Below, piece after piece: positions 28,214 to 35,868 of a DNA stretch of 64,000 bases. The stretch is from Mycobacterium saskatchewanense (GTDB lineage: Bacteria > Actinomycetota > Actinomycetes > Mycobacteriales > Mycobacteriaceae), in the NCBI RefSeq assembly GCF_010729105.1, contig NZ_AP022573.1, forward strand, positions 5,766,001 to 5,830,000, in the 5' to 3' direction. The translations under genes and the position numbers were made by a program. The stretch's first letter is position 1; each line of letters begins with the position of its first letter. The notes under the pieces are model-generated. The model did not search any database, was not told the origin of the DNA, and saw only the letters and a program-made list of their open reading frames with translations.

Positions 28214-28898
28214 CGCCTCTTGTGGTAGATCTCGCGCGTGCGCTCGGTGTGCCGACGCATCAAGTCGCCAGCACGCCTTCCGCTGCGCCCGGCGATGGCC
28301 TCGATGAGCTCGGCGTGCTCGTCCCAGGCGTCCTTGCCGCGGGTCAGCGCGATGGGCTGGTAATACCAACGCACCCGGCGACCGACCTGGGCGATGAGGC
28401 CCGCCAGCACGCTGTTGGCCGACATGGCGACGATGGCGGAGTGGAAGGCATCGTTGGCGGCGACAAGGCCCTCCTTGTCGCCGCCGGCGAGCCGCCGGCG
28501 AGCGCCTTTTCCCCAGTCCGGTGCAGCTCCCAAAGGTGTTGCACCTGTGGCGGCTTTGCCGCGCGGGCGGCCAATCTGGCCGACTCGGCTTCCAGCAGGG
28601 TGCGGACAGCCAGTAGCTCGTCGGCTTCGGCATCGGTGGGTACGTGCACAAACGCGCCCAATGCGGGGCGGAGGTCAACCCATCCCTCGCTTTGCAGGCG
28701 TTGCAATGCCTCGCGAATGGGCTGGCGACTCACGCCCAATTGAGTCGCCAGGTCGTTCTCCACCAAGTGTTGGCCCGGCCGCAGCTCACGGGTGATGATC
28801 AACTCCATCAGCGCCTCGTAGGCGGCCTCCCGCAGCGGCGCCGGACGTTCGAGCCTCATCCGCGACCCAGCCTGGCCCGACACGCCGGTGGTTACCAT
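28177..28898 (-). pseudogene. GntR/FCD regulator disrupted by an 11-bp duplication
   Basis: The first 136 codons encode a winged helix-turn-helix of the FadR/FCD type (APLREAAYEALMELIITRE, LATQLGVSRQPIREALQRL) and the start of the ligand domain. At 28481-28502 the sequence CTCGCCGGCGG (minus strand) is repeated and shifts the frame; translation then runs to a stop at 28344. The second frame carries the rest of the FCD domain (DKEGLVAANDAFHSAIVAM, DEHAELIEAI, MRRHTERTREIYH), including the Asp/His metal ligands. Deleting one repeat copy gives 711 bases, exactly 237 codons. The DNA-binding part could still be made. The ATG at 28898 has GAGGAAG upstream. It is the best candidate for reading the GCATAC palindromes. 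Confidence 0.88.
28481..28502 (-). repeat. 11-bp tandem duplication causing the gntR frameshift
   Basis: CCGCCGGCGAG on the + strand occurs at 28481-28491 and again at 28492-28502 with no difference. Loss of one copy restores the frame through EKALAGGDKEGL. Short exact tandem copies can be gained or lost by replication slippage. Confidence 0.92.
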
Positions 28899-28952
28899 GA
28901 AGTTCTTCCTCGCTCCCATCCTGGTTGGTCAGCTAACGCCGGTCAGCGTACT

Positions 28953-28968
28953 TAGCATACAGTCCACA
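28953..28968. promoter_or_regulatory. Half-conserved operator upstream of gntR
   Basis: TAGCATAC-A-GTCCACA keeps one good arm (GCATAC) and a degenerate second arm, 55 bases before the gntR start. It would allow autoregulation. It is the weakest of the set together with the 35755 site. Confidence 0.4.
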
Positions 28969-29062
28969 ACATCCAATTCCGCGCTGCGGCGCCGTGAGTT
29001 CTGCGCCGTTTGCCGACGGTGTGCCGCAGGACCCGCCACCGGTGGTGGAGGCAAAGAAGAAA

Positions 29063-29098
29063 GGTTGGCGAGCAGACCGCAAGATCTGCTCGCCAACC
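29063..29098 (-). terminator. Intrinsic terminator of formate dehydrogenase gene
   Basis: A perfect 14-bp stem (29063-29076 with 29085-29098) with an 8-base loop. Read on the minus strand it is followed by TTTCTTCTTTGC, 49 bases past the fdh stop, which fits an intrinsic terminator for the leftward unit. Confidence 0.85.
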
Positions 29099-29146
29099 CA
29101 GGTGGATCCGGCCGTCGAAGCGCCTTCGCCCGCGTCAGCCGCCCGC

Positions 29147-30322
29147 CTAGGCCGCCCCGGAGGTCGCCTTGGCGGTGTACGAACGCGCCCCCACACCGGC
29201 CAAGGCGCCCCCGTCGACGATGAGGTACTCGTCGCGTATCGGCTTCCCGCCGAAGTAGCACTCGAGAATCTCTCGCGTGCCGGCCGCGTACCGGGCCTGT
29301 GCCGACAGGGTGGAACCGGAGATGTGCGGCGTCATCCCGTGATGCGGCATCGTGCGCCAGGGGTGGTCGGCCGGCGCCGGCTGTGGATACCACACGTCGC
29401 CGGCATACCCGGCCAATTGGCCAGTTTCCAAGGCGCGCACGATGGCACCCTCATCGCAGATCAGCGCCCGCGCGGTATTGATCAGGTAGGCACCGCGTTT
29501 CATCGTGGCCAGCAGGTCGTCGTTGAACAGCCCACGGGTCTCCGGGTGCAGGGGAGCGTTGATCGTCACCACATCAAGATGCGGCACCATGTCCTGCACG
29601 CTGGGGTGGAAGGTCAGGTTCAGCTCTCGTTCGACCTCCGCGGGCAGCCGGTGCTTGTCGGTGTAGTGCAGGTGTACGTCGAAGGGCGCCAGCCGGCGAA
29701 GGACCGCGAGCCCGATCCGCCCGGCGGCGACGGTGCCCACGTGCATTCCTTCGAGATCGTAGGAGCGCTGCACACAGTCGGCGACGTTCCAACCGCCTTC
29801 GACGATCCACCGGTAGGACGGCAGGTAATTGCGGACCTGCGACAGGATCATCATGACCACGTGCTCGGCGACGCTGATGCTGTTGCAGAACGTGACCTCG
29901 GCGACCGTGATGCCGTGGTCGATCGCCGCGTCCAGGTCGACGTGGTCCGAGCCGATGCCCGCCGTGAGCGCCAATTTGAGCTTGGGGGCCCGGGCGATCC
30001 GCTCGGCGGTCAGGTATGCCGGCCAAAACGGCTGGGATATCACCACTTCCGCGTCCGCGAGGTGCTTGTCGAATTCCGAATTGGTGCCATCTTTGTCGGA
30101 GGTCACGATCAACTCGTGGCCGAGGCCCTCGAGGTACGGGCGGAGGCCGAGTTCACCGGAGACGCTGCCGAGCAGCGCACCCGGGGTGAAGTCGATGGCC
30201 GAAGGCGTCGGCAGGGTTTGTCCGTCCGGGTAGCGTTCCAGGAGGGGCAGGCCGTCGCGCGGGAACTCGGTGGGATAGCCGGTTACCGGGTCGTCGTAAA
30301 GGACGCACACCACTTTTGACAT
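29147..30322 (-). CDS. fdh: NAD-dependent formate dehydrogenase
   Basis: A metal-free D-2-hydroxyacid-dehydrogenase-family enzyme that oxidises formate to CO2 with NADH. The 391 residues and recalled stretches of Pseudomonas FDH match very well: CVLYDDPVTGYPTEFPRD, GQTLPTPSAIDFTPG, QPFWPAYLT, FCNSISVAEHVVMMILS (substrate Asn), GTVAAGRIGLAVLRRLAPFD, the Arg in NTARALI, WYPQPAPADHPWRTMP and the catalytic His in TPHISGS. In the NAD loop HYTDKHRLP the Asp for NAD preference is kept, while the usual Arg after it is Lys. It has an AAAGGA ribosome binding site and finishes the oxalate route. It starts inside the run-on end of the pntAA-like remnant. Confidence 0.94.
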   Translation of the reverse strand: MSKVVCVLYDDPVTGYPTEFPRDGLPLLERYPDGQTLPTPSAIDFTPGALLGSVSGELGLRPYLEGLGHELIVTSDKDGTNSEFDKHLADAEVVISQPFWPAYLTAERIARAPKLKLALTAGIGSDHVDLDAAIDHGITVAEVTFCNSISVAEHVVMMILSQVRNYLPSYRWIVEGGWNVADCVQRSYDLEGMHVGTVAAGRIGLAVLRRLAPFDVHLHYTDKHRLPAEVERELNLTFHPSVQDMVPHLDVVTINAPLHPETRGLFNDDLLATMKRGAYLINTARALICDEGAIVRALETGQLAGYAGDVWYPQPAPADHPWRTMPHHGMTPHISGSTLSAQARYAAGTREILECYFGGKPIRDEYLIVDGGALAGVGARSYTAKATSGAA

Positions 30323-31247
30323 AGATCTCGATTCCTTTCTTGCGCCGATGTCGGCTCTTTCCCTGCCGCCGCGTTGGTGCGGCGGTCAAGTGTGTGTGAT
30401 CGCCGGCGAGGTCGATGACGACGCTGCCGCGGCGCATGCGGCTCACGGCATCTGCGGTGACCAGGGTCGGCGCGGGGCGCCCGGGCACGAGAGCGGTCGT
30501 GATGACGACGTCGTGACCCGGAATCGCCTCGGTCAAACGACGCTGCTGCTCGGCCTGTTCCGCCGGTGTCAGAGCCCGCGCGTACCCGCCTTCACCGGCC
30601 GCCGTGACACCGAGTTCGAGCCACTTGGCGCCTAAAGAGCGGACTTGCTCGGCAACTTCGGGCCGCACGTCGAATCCGGTGGTACGGGCGCCCAGTCGCT
30701 TTGCGGTGGCCAGCGCCTTGAGCCCGGCAACACCGACGCCGAGCACCAATACCGATGCGGGCTTCACGGTTCCGGCGGCCGTGGTCATCATCGGAAAGAA
30801 TCGGGTCGAGCACTCCGCGGCGCACAGCACCGCCTTGTCGCCGGCGACATTGGCCTGGGAGGAGAGTGCGTCCATCGTCTGGGCCCGGGATATCCGGGGC
30901 ACCGACTCCATCGCGAAGCCGGTGACGCCGGCGTCACGGAGCCGCTCACCGACCTCGGGCCGGGTACGCGGGGCGAGAAAGCCGATCAGGCGGGCGCCCG
31001 CCTTCATCCGGCTGATCTCCGTTTCGGTCGGCGGGTTGACCTTGACCACGACGTCGGCCGGCCAGGGATCGCCGATGACGGCTCCGGCGCTTTGATGGTC
31101 CTCGTCGCGGATCAAAGCTCCCCGTCCGGCGCCTGCCTCGACGGTGAGATGGTGGCCCGCGGCGCGTAGGCGTTCGACAATGCCGGGCACCAGGGCGACT
31201 CGCCTTTCGCCGGCGGCGATTTCGCGAGGCACGCCGATCGCAGACAT
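30153..31247 (-). pseudogene. Truncated NAD(P) transhydrogenase alpha subunit (pntAA-like)
   Basis: The first 285 or so codons match domain I of PntAA (GVPREIAAGERRVALVPGIV, PRISRAQTMDALSSQANVAG, VLGVGVAGLKALATAKRLGARTTGFD, RGSVVIDLAGD). Homology stops near 30400; the remaining 70-80 residues of the family (where M. tuberculosis Rv0155 continues with GGNCELTEPG) are missing, and the frame runs on through the gap into fdh in another frame. The lost C-terminal part completes the first subdomain, so activity is doubtful, and no pntAB or pntB is nearby. Starts at 31247 or 31256 are both possible, with GGGGAT upstream. It probably once coupled NADH from formate to NADPH (inference). Confidence 0.7.
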
Positions 31248-31350
31248 ATCCCCCATCCCTGTATCGGGGCCGGAAAACACGCTTGACGCGGTCCGGCTTC
31301 GGTGACAGCCTCGGCGAGGCACGAGGTGCGGTGGCTACGATATACAGATC

Positions 31351-31363
31351 GCATACTGTATGC
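31351..31363. promoter_or_regulatory. Operator palindrome GCATAC-T-GTATGC between divergent units
   Basis: Two perfect 6-base arms, with an extra TATACAG half site at 31341 and an ATAC at 31365. It sits between the leftward pntAA-fdh unit (104 bases) and the rightward panE-pyk unit (65 bases), so one site could control both. Confidence 0.7.
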
Positions 31364-31427
31364 AATACTAGCCGCGACCCCGCATCCGGGCAAATCAGTG
31401 CACACGTGACGCGAGAGGAAGTATTTG

Positions 31428-32453
31428 ATGAGGATTGCAGTCGTTGGTGCAGGGGCCATCGGCGCCTATTGGGGGGCGGCGCTGCACCGTGGGGGTGCCG
31501 AGGTCCACCTGATCGCCCGGAACGACAATCTGCGCGCGATCAGGGAGAACGGGGTCCGGGTGCTCAGCCCCCGCGGTGACTTCGTGGCGCGTCCCAACGC
31601 GACCGACTCACCGGCCGAGGTCGGGCCGGTCGACTACATCTTCTTGGGTCTCAAGGAACACGGCTATCCCACCTGCGGTCCGCTGATCGGCCCCCTGCTT
31701 GGTCCGGACACCGCGATTGTGGCCGCGCAGAACGGGATTCCGTGGTGGTACTTCCACAAGCTCTCGGGCCCGTACGAAGGCCACCGGATAGAGACCGTCG
31801 ATCCCGGTGGCATCACCAGCGCCGTCCTGCCTCCCGAGCGCGCCATCGGTTGCGTGGTGTATCCGGCGACGGTCCTTCAGGCCCCCGGCGTGGTCCGCCA
31901 CCTCGAGGGCACCCGCTTCTCCATCGGCGAGCCGTCGGGAGAGCTCTCCTGGCGGTGTAAGGCGTTGAGCGAAGCCATGATCGCCGGTGGACTGAAGTGC
32001 CCGGTGGAAGCCGATCTGCGCGACGACATCTGGATCAAGCTGATGGGCAACGTGGCGTTCAACCCGCTCAGCGCGCTGACCAGAGCGACCATGGTGCAGA
32101 TGTGCCAGGACGTGAACACCCGGCGCGTCGTCACGCAGCTGATGGAGGAGACCCTCGACATCGCCGCCAGGCTGGGCAGCACCCCGGACATTTCGATCGA
32201 GAAGCGTCTGCGCGGCGCCGAGAAGGTGGGTCATCACAAGACGTCGATGCTCCAAGATCTCGAGGCGGGCAAGGAGCTCGAACTCGATGCGATCGTCTCC
32301 GCCGTGGTGGAGCTCGCCGACCTGACCGGCGCCGTCGCGTCGACCCTTCGCACGATCCACGCGGCCACCGCCCTCCTTGCTCATACCAGTGGAGTGGCCC
32401 CCTCGCGCCGTGGCGCGATATCGCTACCACAACCTCAAGCCGCCTTGCGCTGA
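31428..32453 (+). CDS. Ketopantoate reductase (ApbA/PanE) family protein
   Basis: A 341-residue NAD(P)H-dependent reductase of the PanE family. The N-terminal Rossmann loop is VVGAGAIGAYWGAAL; the Lys/Asn region expected near the active site is in DIWIKLMGNVAFNPLSALT, and the C-terminal helical domain carries the Glu in KTSMLQDLEAGKELELDAI. True PanE enzymes serve pantothenate synthesis, but this copy is part of the oxalate island and is co-transcribed with a pyruvate kinase (31-base gap), so a different 2-oxoacid may be its substrate. The ATG has GAGAGGAAG ahead. Family call is firm, substrate unknown. Confidence 0.85.
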   Translation: MRIAVVGAGAIGAYWGAALHRGGAEVHLIARNDNLRAIRENGVRVLSPRGDFVARPNATDSPAEVGPVDYIFLGLKEHGYPTCGPLIGPLLGPDTAIVAAQNGIPWWYFHKLSGPYEGHRIETVDPGGITSAVLPPERAIGCVVYPATVLQAPGVVRHLEGTRFSIGEPSGELSWRCKALSEAMIAGGLKCPVEADLRDDIWIKLMGNVAFNPLSALTRATMVQMCQDVNTRRVVTQLMEETLDIAARLGSTPDISIEKRLRGAEKVGHHKTSMLQDLEAGKELELDAIVSAVVELADLTGAVASTLRTIHAATALLAHTSGVAPSRRGAISLPQPQAALR

Positions 32454-32484
32454 AGGACGGATGTCAAGGGAAAGGACGCCTGGG

Positions 32485-33726
32485 ATGCGCACCACGAAAA
32501 TCGTCTGCACGCTGGGACCCGCCACCGCGACGGCTCCACGTCTGACCGAACTCATTGACGCCGGAATGGATGTCGCGCGTCTGAATTTCAGTCACGGCAC
32601 CCACGCGGAACACCTTGCGTTCTACGACCTGGTGCGGCAGATCGCCGGTCGACGCCGACGGTCCGTGCAAGTGCTTGCCGACCTACAGGGGCCGAAGATC
32701 CGGCTGGGGCGGTTCGCGAACGGGCCGGTCGTCTGGAGCACCGGGGAGAAGGTCGCAATAACGACCGACGCGTGCCCCGGTGACCACGATCGGGTGTCGA
32801 CCACCTACGGTGGCCTGGCATCCGATGTGAAAGCCGGCGATCGACTGCTCGTCGACGACGGCAGGATCGACTTGGCGGTAGTGGAGGTTCGCGGCGCCGA
32901 CATCGGCTGCGAGGTGATCCATGGCGGGCCGGTCAGCGACAACAAGGGCATTTCGCTACCTGGCGTCGCCGTCAGCGCGCCGACATTGTCCGACAAGGAC
33001 GTCGAGGACCTGAAGTTTGCCCTGCAGCTGGGGGTGGACATGGTCGCGATGTCGTTCGTGCGCGCACCCGAAGAGGCCGGCCTGGCTCACGCGATCATGA
33101 GTGAGGTCGGTCGGCGGGTGCCCGTCATCGTCAAATTGGAGAAGCCCGAAGCCGTTTCGTGCCTGCCCGCGATCGTCGCGGCCTTCGACGGGCTGATGGT
33201 GGCCCGAGGGGATCTCGGCGTCGAGATGCCGCTGGAACAGATACCGCTCGTCCAGAAGCGGGTCATCAGGCTGTGCCGCGATGCCGGCAAGCCGGTCATC
33301 GTTGCCACTCACATGCTTGACTCCATGGTGACCGATCGGCGTCCGACGCGGGCTGAGGTCTCCGACGTGGCCAACGCGGTGCTCGACGGTGCCGATGCGG
33401 TGATGCTGTCGGCCGAGACCAGTGTGGGAGCCTATCCGGCGCATGCCGTCACCACGATGGCGCGCATCGTCGAGGAAGCGGAGGCCGCGATCCACCGCGG
33501 AGAACCCCCATACTGGACCGGCAGGACTGCCCGTCACCGCGACTTTCTCAGCGGCGCCGTGCTGGCAACCGCCCGGCTGGTGCGGCGTCGGCTGCGGGCG
33601 GTCGTGGTGCGCTACGCCATTGCGGGCGGCGCTGCGGCATTCAGTCTGTCGACCGACCGGCGGTCGCGGTCGGGCCGTCGTCGCCGAGCGTCCTGCGCAG
33701 TTCTCGGCAACGGGAGTAGCATCTGA
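32485..33726 (+). CDS. Second pyruvate kinase, short C-terminal domain
   Basis: A 413-residue pyruvate kinase paralog. The catalytic A/B domains are complete: TKIVCTLGPAT at the start, RLNFSHGTH, DLQGPKIRLG, SLPGVAVSAPTLSDKD, MVARGDLGVEM, ATHMLDSM and MLSAETSVGAYP. The regulatory C domain is cut: after GAVLATARLVRRRLRAVVV the sequence turns Arg/Ser-rich and ends about 55 residues early, and another frame there reads RPAVAV-like residues, hinting at a frameshift. The enzyme could still work, as the active site lies in A/B. ATG 32485 (MRTTKIVCTLG) is preferred to 32461. Oxalate is a classical pyruvate kinase inhibitor, so a spare enzyme here is suggestive. Confidence 0.85.
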   Translation: MRTTKIVCTLGPATATAPRLTELIDAGMDVARLNFSHGTHAEHLAFYDLVRQIAGRRRRSVQVLADLQGPKIRLGRFANGPVVWSTGEKVAITTDACPGDHDRVSTTYGGLASDVKAGDRLLVDDGRIDLAVVEVRGADIGCEVIHGGPVSDNKGISLPGVAVSAPTLSDKDVEDLKFALQLGVDMVAMSFVRAPEEAGLAHAIMSEVGRRVPVIVKLEKPEAVSCLPAIVAAFDGLMVARGDLGVEMPLEQIPLVQKRVIRLCRDAGKPVIVATHMLDSMVTDRRPTRAEVSDVANAVLDGADAVMLSAETSVGAYPAHAVTTMARIVEEAEAAIHRGEPPYWTGRTARHRDFLSGAVLATARLVRRRLRAVVVRYAIAGGAAAFSLSTDRRSRSGRRRRASCAVLGNGSSI

Positions 33727-33741
33727 TGCATACAGTATTCA
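33727..33741. promoter_or_regulatory. Operator TGCATAC-A-GTATTCA upstream of HDAC-like gene
   Basis: One base away from the perfect palindrome, directly after the pyruvate kinase stop and 67 bases before the deacetylase-like start. Confidence 0.65.
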
Positions 33742-33807
33742 TGGGACCGCTCCCGCTGTCTCGCTAGTTTGCGAACGTGGTTCCCGACGTGAAAGAGGCG
33801 TGTCGCA

Positions 33808-34737
33808 GTGGCCACCCTGCTGGTGCACCATCCGAGTTTTGCCGAACACAGGACTGCTCCGGGGCACCCGGAGCGGCCCGATCGGTACCGCGTGGTGGCG
33901 GCCGCGCTCGCGCAGCCGCCGTTCGACACACTTGCGCGCGAACGAGCTGAGCTTGCCCACCTGGCCACCACCCGCTACGTCCATTCGAACCGTTACGTCG
34001 ACGAACTCGAAGCCGCGCGCCCGGCGGAAGGGTACGTGTACCTGGATGGCGGCGACACGATGATGGAACCGTCGACGTGGGAAGTGGTCCTGCGCGGGGT
34101 TGGCGGCACGCTGCAGGCTATCGACCGGGTGGTGGCCGGTCAGGTCCAGAACGCATTCGTGGCGTGCCGGCCGCCGGGGCATCACGCCGAGACGGAGCGG
34201 GCCATGGGTTTCTGCCTGTTCAACAACATCGCCATCGGCGCCCGCCACGCGCAGAAGGAGCACGGGATCACCCGAGTCGCGATCGTTGATTTCGACGTGC
34301 ACCACGGGAATGGCACGCAGGAAGTCTTCTACTCCGACCGCGATGTGCTTTACGCGTCGACCCATCAGCGGCCGCTCTTTCCCGGCACGGGCGCCGTGGA
34401 GGAGACGGGGGTGGGCAACGTCTTCAACGCGCCGCTCAGGGCGGGCGACGCCGGGGCCGAACTACGCGAAGCCTTCGAACAACGCATCCTGCCGGCACTG
34501 GACGCATTCTCTCCGGAACTGATTCTCGTCTCCGCCGGGTTCGATGCGCACGAGCGTGACCCGCTCGGCTCGTTGATGATGACCGCGCACGACTTCGGCT
34601 GGGTTACCCGCGCGTTGCTGGACGCGGCCGAAAAGCATTGCGACGGGCGGCTAGTGGCGGTTCTGGAAGGCGGTTACGACCTTCGGGGGCTGGCGGATTC
34701 GGTTGTCGCTCACGTCGGCGAGTTGGTCAAAGGCTAG
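33808..34737 (+). CDS. Histone deacetylase-like amidohydrolase
   Basis: A 309-residue arginase/deacetylase-fold zinc hydrolase of the class II HDAC/HDAH and acetylpolyamine amidohydrolase group. Visible motifs are GHPERPDRYRV, CRPPGHHAETERAMGFCLFNN with the charge-relay His pair, VDFDVHHGNGTQEVFY with the zinc Asp/His, and SAGFDAHERDPLGSL with the second zinc Asp. Bacterial members remove acetyl groups from polyamines, lysine or acetoin-related compounds; the substrate here is unknown. The GTG at 33808 is chosen from the family start (LLVHHPSF). The upstream palindrome ties it to the oxalate regulon. Confidence 0.88.
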   Translation: MATLLVHHPSFAEHRTAPGHPERPDRYRVVAAALAQPPFDTLARERAELAHLATTRYVHSNRYVDELEAARPAEGYVYLDGGDTMMEPSTWEVVLRGVGGTLQAIDRVVAGQVQNAFVACRPPGHHAETERAMGFCLFNNIAIGARHAQKEHGITRVAIVDFDVHHGNGTQEVFYSDRDVLYASTHQRPLFPGTGAVEETGVGNVFNAPLRAGDAGAELREAFEQRILPALDAFSPELILVSAGFDAHERDPLGSLMMTAHDFGWVTRALLDAAEKHCDGRLVAVLEGGYDLRGLADSVVAHVGELVKG

Positions 34738-34752
34738 CGGGGCGGCGGACCG

Positions 34753-35160
34753 TCACGCGACGGTGGGCGACCTGAGTTCAGCCCGCACCACGCGCCCGGC
34801 GCCGGGCAGGGAGAGGCGGGCCTGGCTCAGCCTCAGAAACCGCCCGTCGACCGCGTACTGGCCGATGGCGTAGACCTCCACGTGCTCATCCGGACCGTCA
34901 ATTGGGTTGAGCTCAAGCATGAGTCGGGTGGCGTAGCGATTCCAGAAGCGGAATTCTTCCAGTGTGGACACCTCACCGCATGCCACGGCCGTTCGCGCTA
35001 TCCCGGCGAGTCCGGCGAACTCGTCCCGCGAATAGGCCCTGCCATTGTCCCGATGCTGGTAGTCCTCGGCGAAGAAGTCATCCATAACTTCGTTTACGGG
35101 GCGGTGTTTGCAGAACAGCAACTCGCGCAACGCCTCAGCAAATGATGGTCTGATCAACAC
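34753..35160 (-). CDS. SnoaL/NTF2-like protein
   Basis: A 135-residue protein with the cone-shaped NTF2-like pattern: an N-terminal helix (FAEALRELLFCKHRPVNEVMDDFF), a YQHRDNGRAYSRDEFAGLAG segment and a run of beta strands ending RVVRAELRSPTVA. Members are small-molecule isomerases, cyclases or binding proteins. The GTG at 35160 is selected because GGAGGAG lies 5 bases upstream; the frame is open for 23 codons further without homology. It converges on the deacetylase-like gene. Specific function unknown. Confidence 0.7.
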   Translation of the reverse strand: MLIRPSFAEALRELLFCKHRPVNEVMDDFFAEDYQHRDNGRAYSRDEFAGLAGIARTAVACGEVSTLEEFRFWNRYATRLMLELNPIDGPDEHVEVYAIGQYAVDGRFLRLSQARLSLPGAGRVVRAELRSPTVA

Positions 35161-35376
35161 GTCTCCTCCGGTCACCGACCCGGATCGAGCGCCCCCCGGA
35201 ACACGACGCCTCGGCCGGTGACTGCCCAATCTACCTGTTACCGGGAGCCGTCAGGTACCTCTGCTCTATGACGAATCATGAATCAGTTCATAACCTATTT
35301 GGATGGCGCCCACGTTGACTTACCCGCCGGCGTCGTGCGAGCGCGCGGGGTCAACCACCCACCGGTGAGGGCGGGA

Positions 35377-35679
35377 TCAGCGAGGGCCGCACGCCGACCC
35401 GGTCCCTGCAGTGTCGCTGCGGCCGAGCTCAGCGCCTTCGCGGGCCGAATTGGCCGCATAACCGTACATGGCCGTAGGCGGCCGTCATCGCCGCCGCCGC
35501 AGGCCCCGCCACGATTCGCCTACCAATTCGGCGACCACCGATTCGCATCCGCTGGCCGCGGTGTTCATCTCGGCGGCCAATTGCTCCCAGTGTGCCGAGG
35601 CGGCCAACATGGTCGCGGGCCCTGGGCCCGAGTACATTCGGCCGGAATTTACCTCGGGTGGCAGCGCCCCGAAATCCAT
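35377..35679 (-). pseudogene. PPE gene remnant at the island edge
   Basis: The minus strand reads [20 protein letters not shown], an unmistakable PPE N-terminus, and continues to [11 protein letters not shown], then loses frame in a G run. The next frame reads [10 protein letters not shown] and a third reads MYGYAANSA, pieces of the PPE domain that are normally about 25-80 residues further on. Two frame changes and an internal deletion show decay. The rest of the 35161-35868 gap holds only the 35755 palindrome-like site and no other gene I can support. Confidence 0.8.
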
Positions 35680-35754
35680 TTTTCCTCGTCTCGCCTGCTG
35701 GTGCCGTGCGTCGCGGATGGGGAGTGCCGATGGACCGCTAGGAAATCTCGCGAC

Positions 35755-35769
35755 TGTATACAATATTCA
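35755..35769. promoter_or_regulatory. Weak operator-like TGTATAC-A-ATATTCA
   Basis: Three mismatches to the palindrome but keeps the TATAC-N-ATAT core. It is 76 bases upstream of the PPE remnant and lies at the right end of the island. Confidence 0.35.
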
Positions 35770-35868
35770 GATGCCTCAAATGGTCCCAATGGCTCTGTCC
35801 GGACACATATGAAACTCATATTTCTTCCCGGGGCGTACCAGAGGCCGCAGCACGCTTATCGTTGAGGC

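Noticed and set aside
28177..28533. Separate small FCD-domain gene
   Set aside because: The frame begins with residues that do not fit the domain and joins the upstream HTH part perfectly once 11 bases are removed, so it is the tail of the broken gntR.
27468..28743. Long + strand frame running from the transporter through gntR
   Set aside because: It is out of frame with the transporter and antisense to the HTH part of gntR; no domain is visible.
35278..35865. 195-codon frame on the + strand in the island-edge gap
   Set aside because: It lies antisense to recognisable PPE remnants, has no homology and crosses the palindrome-like site.
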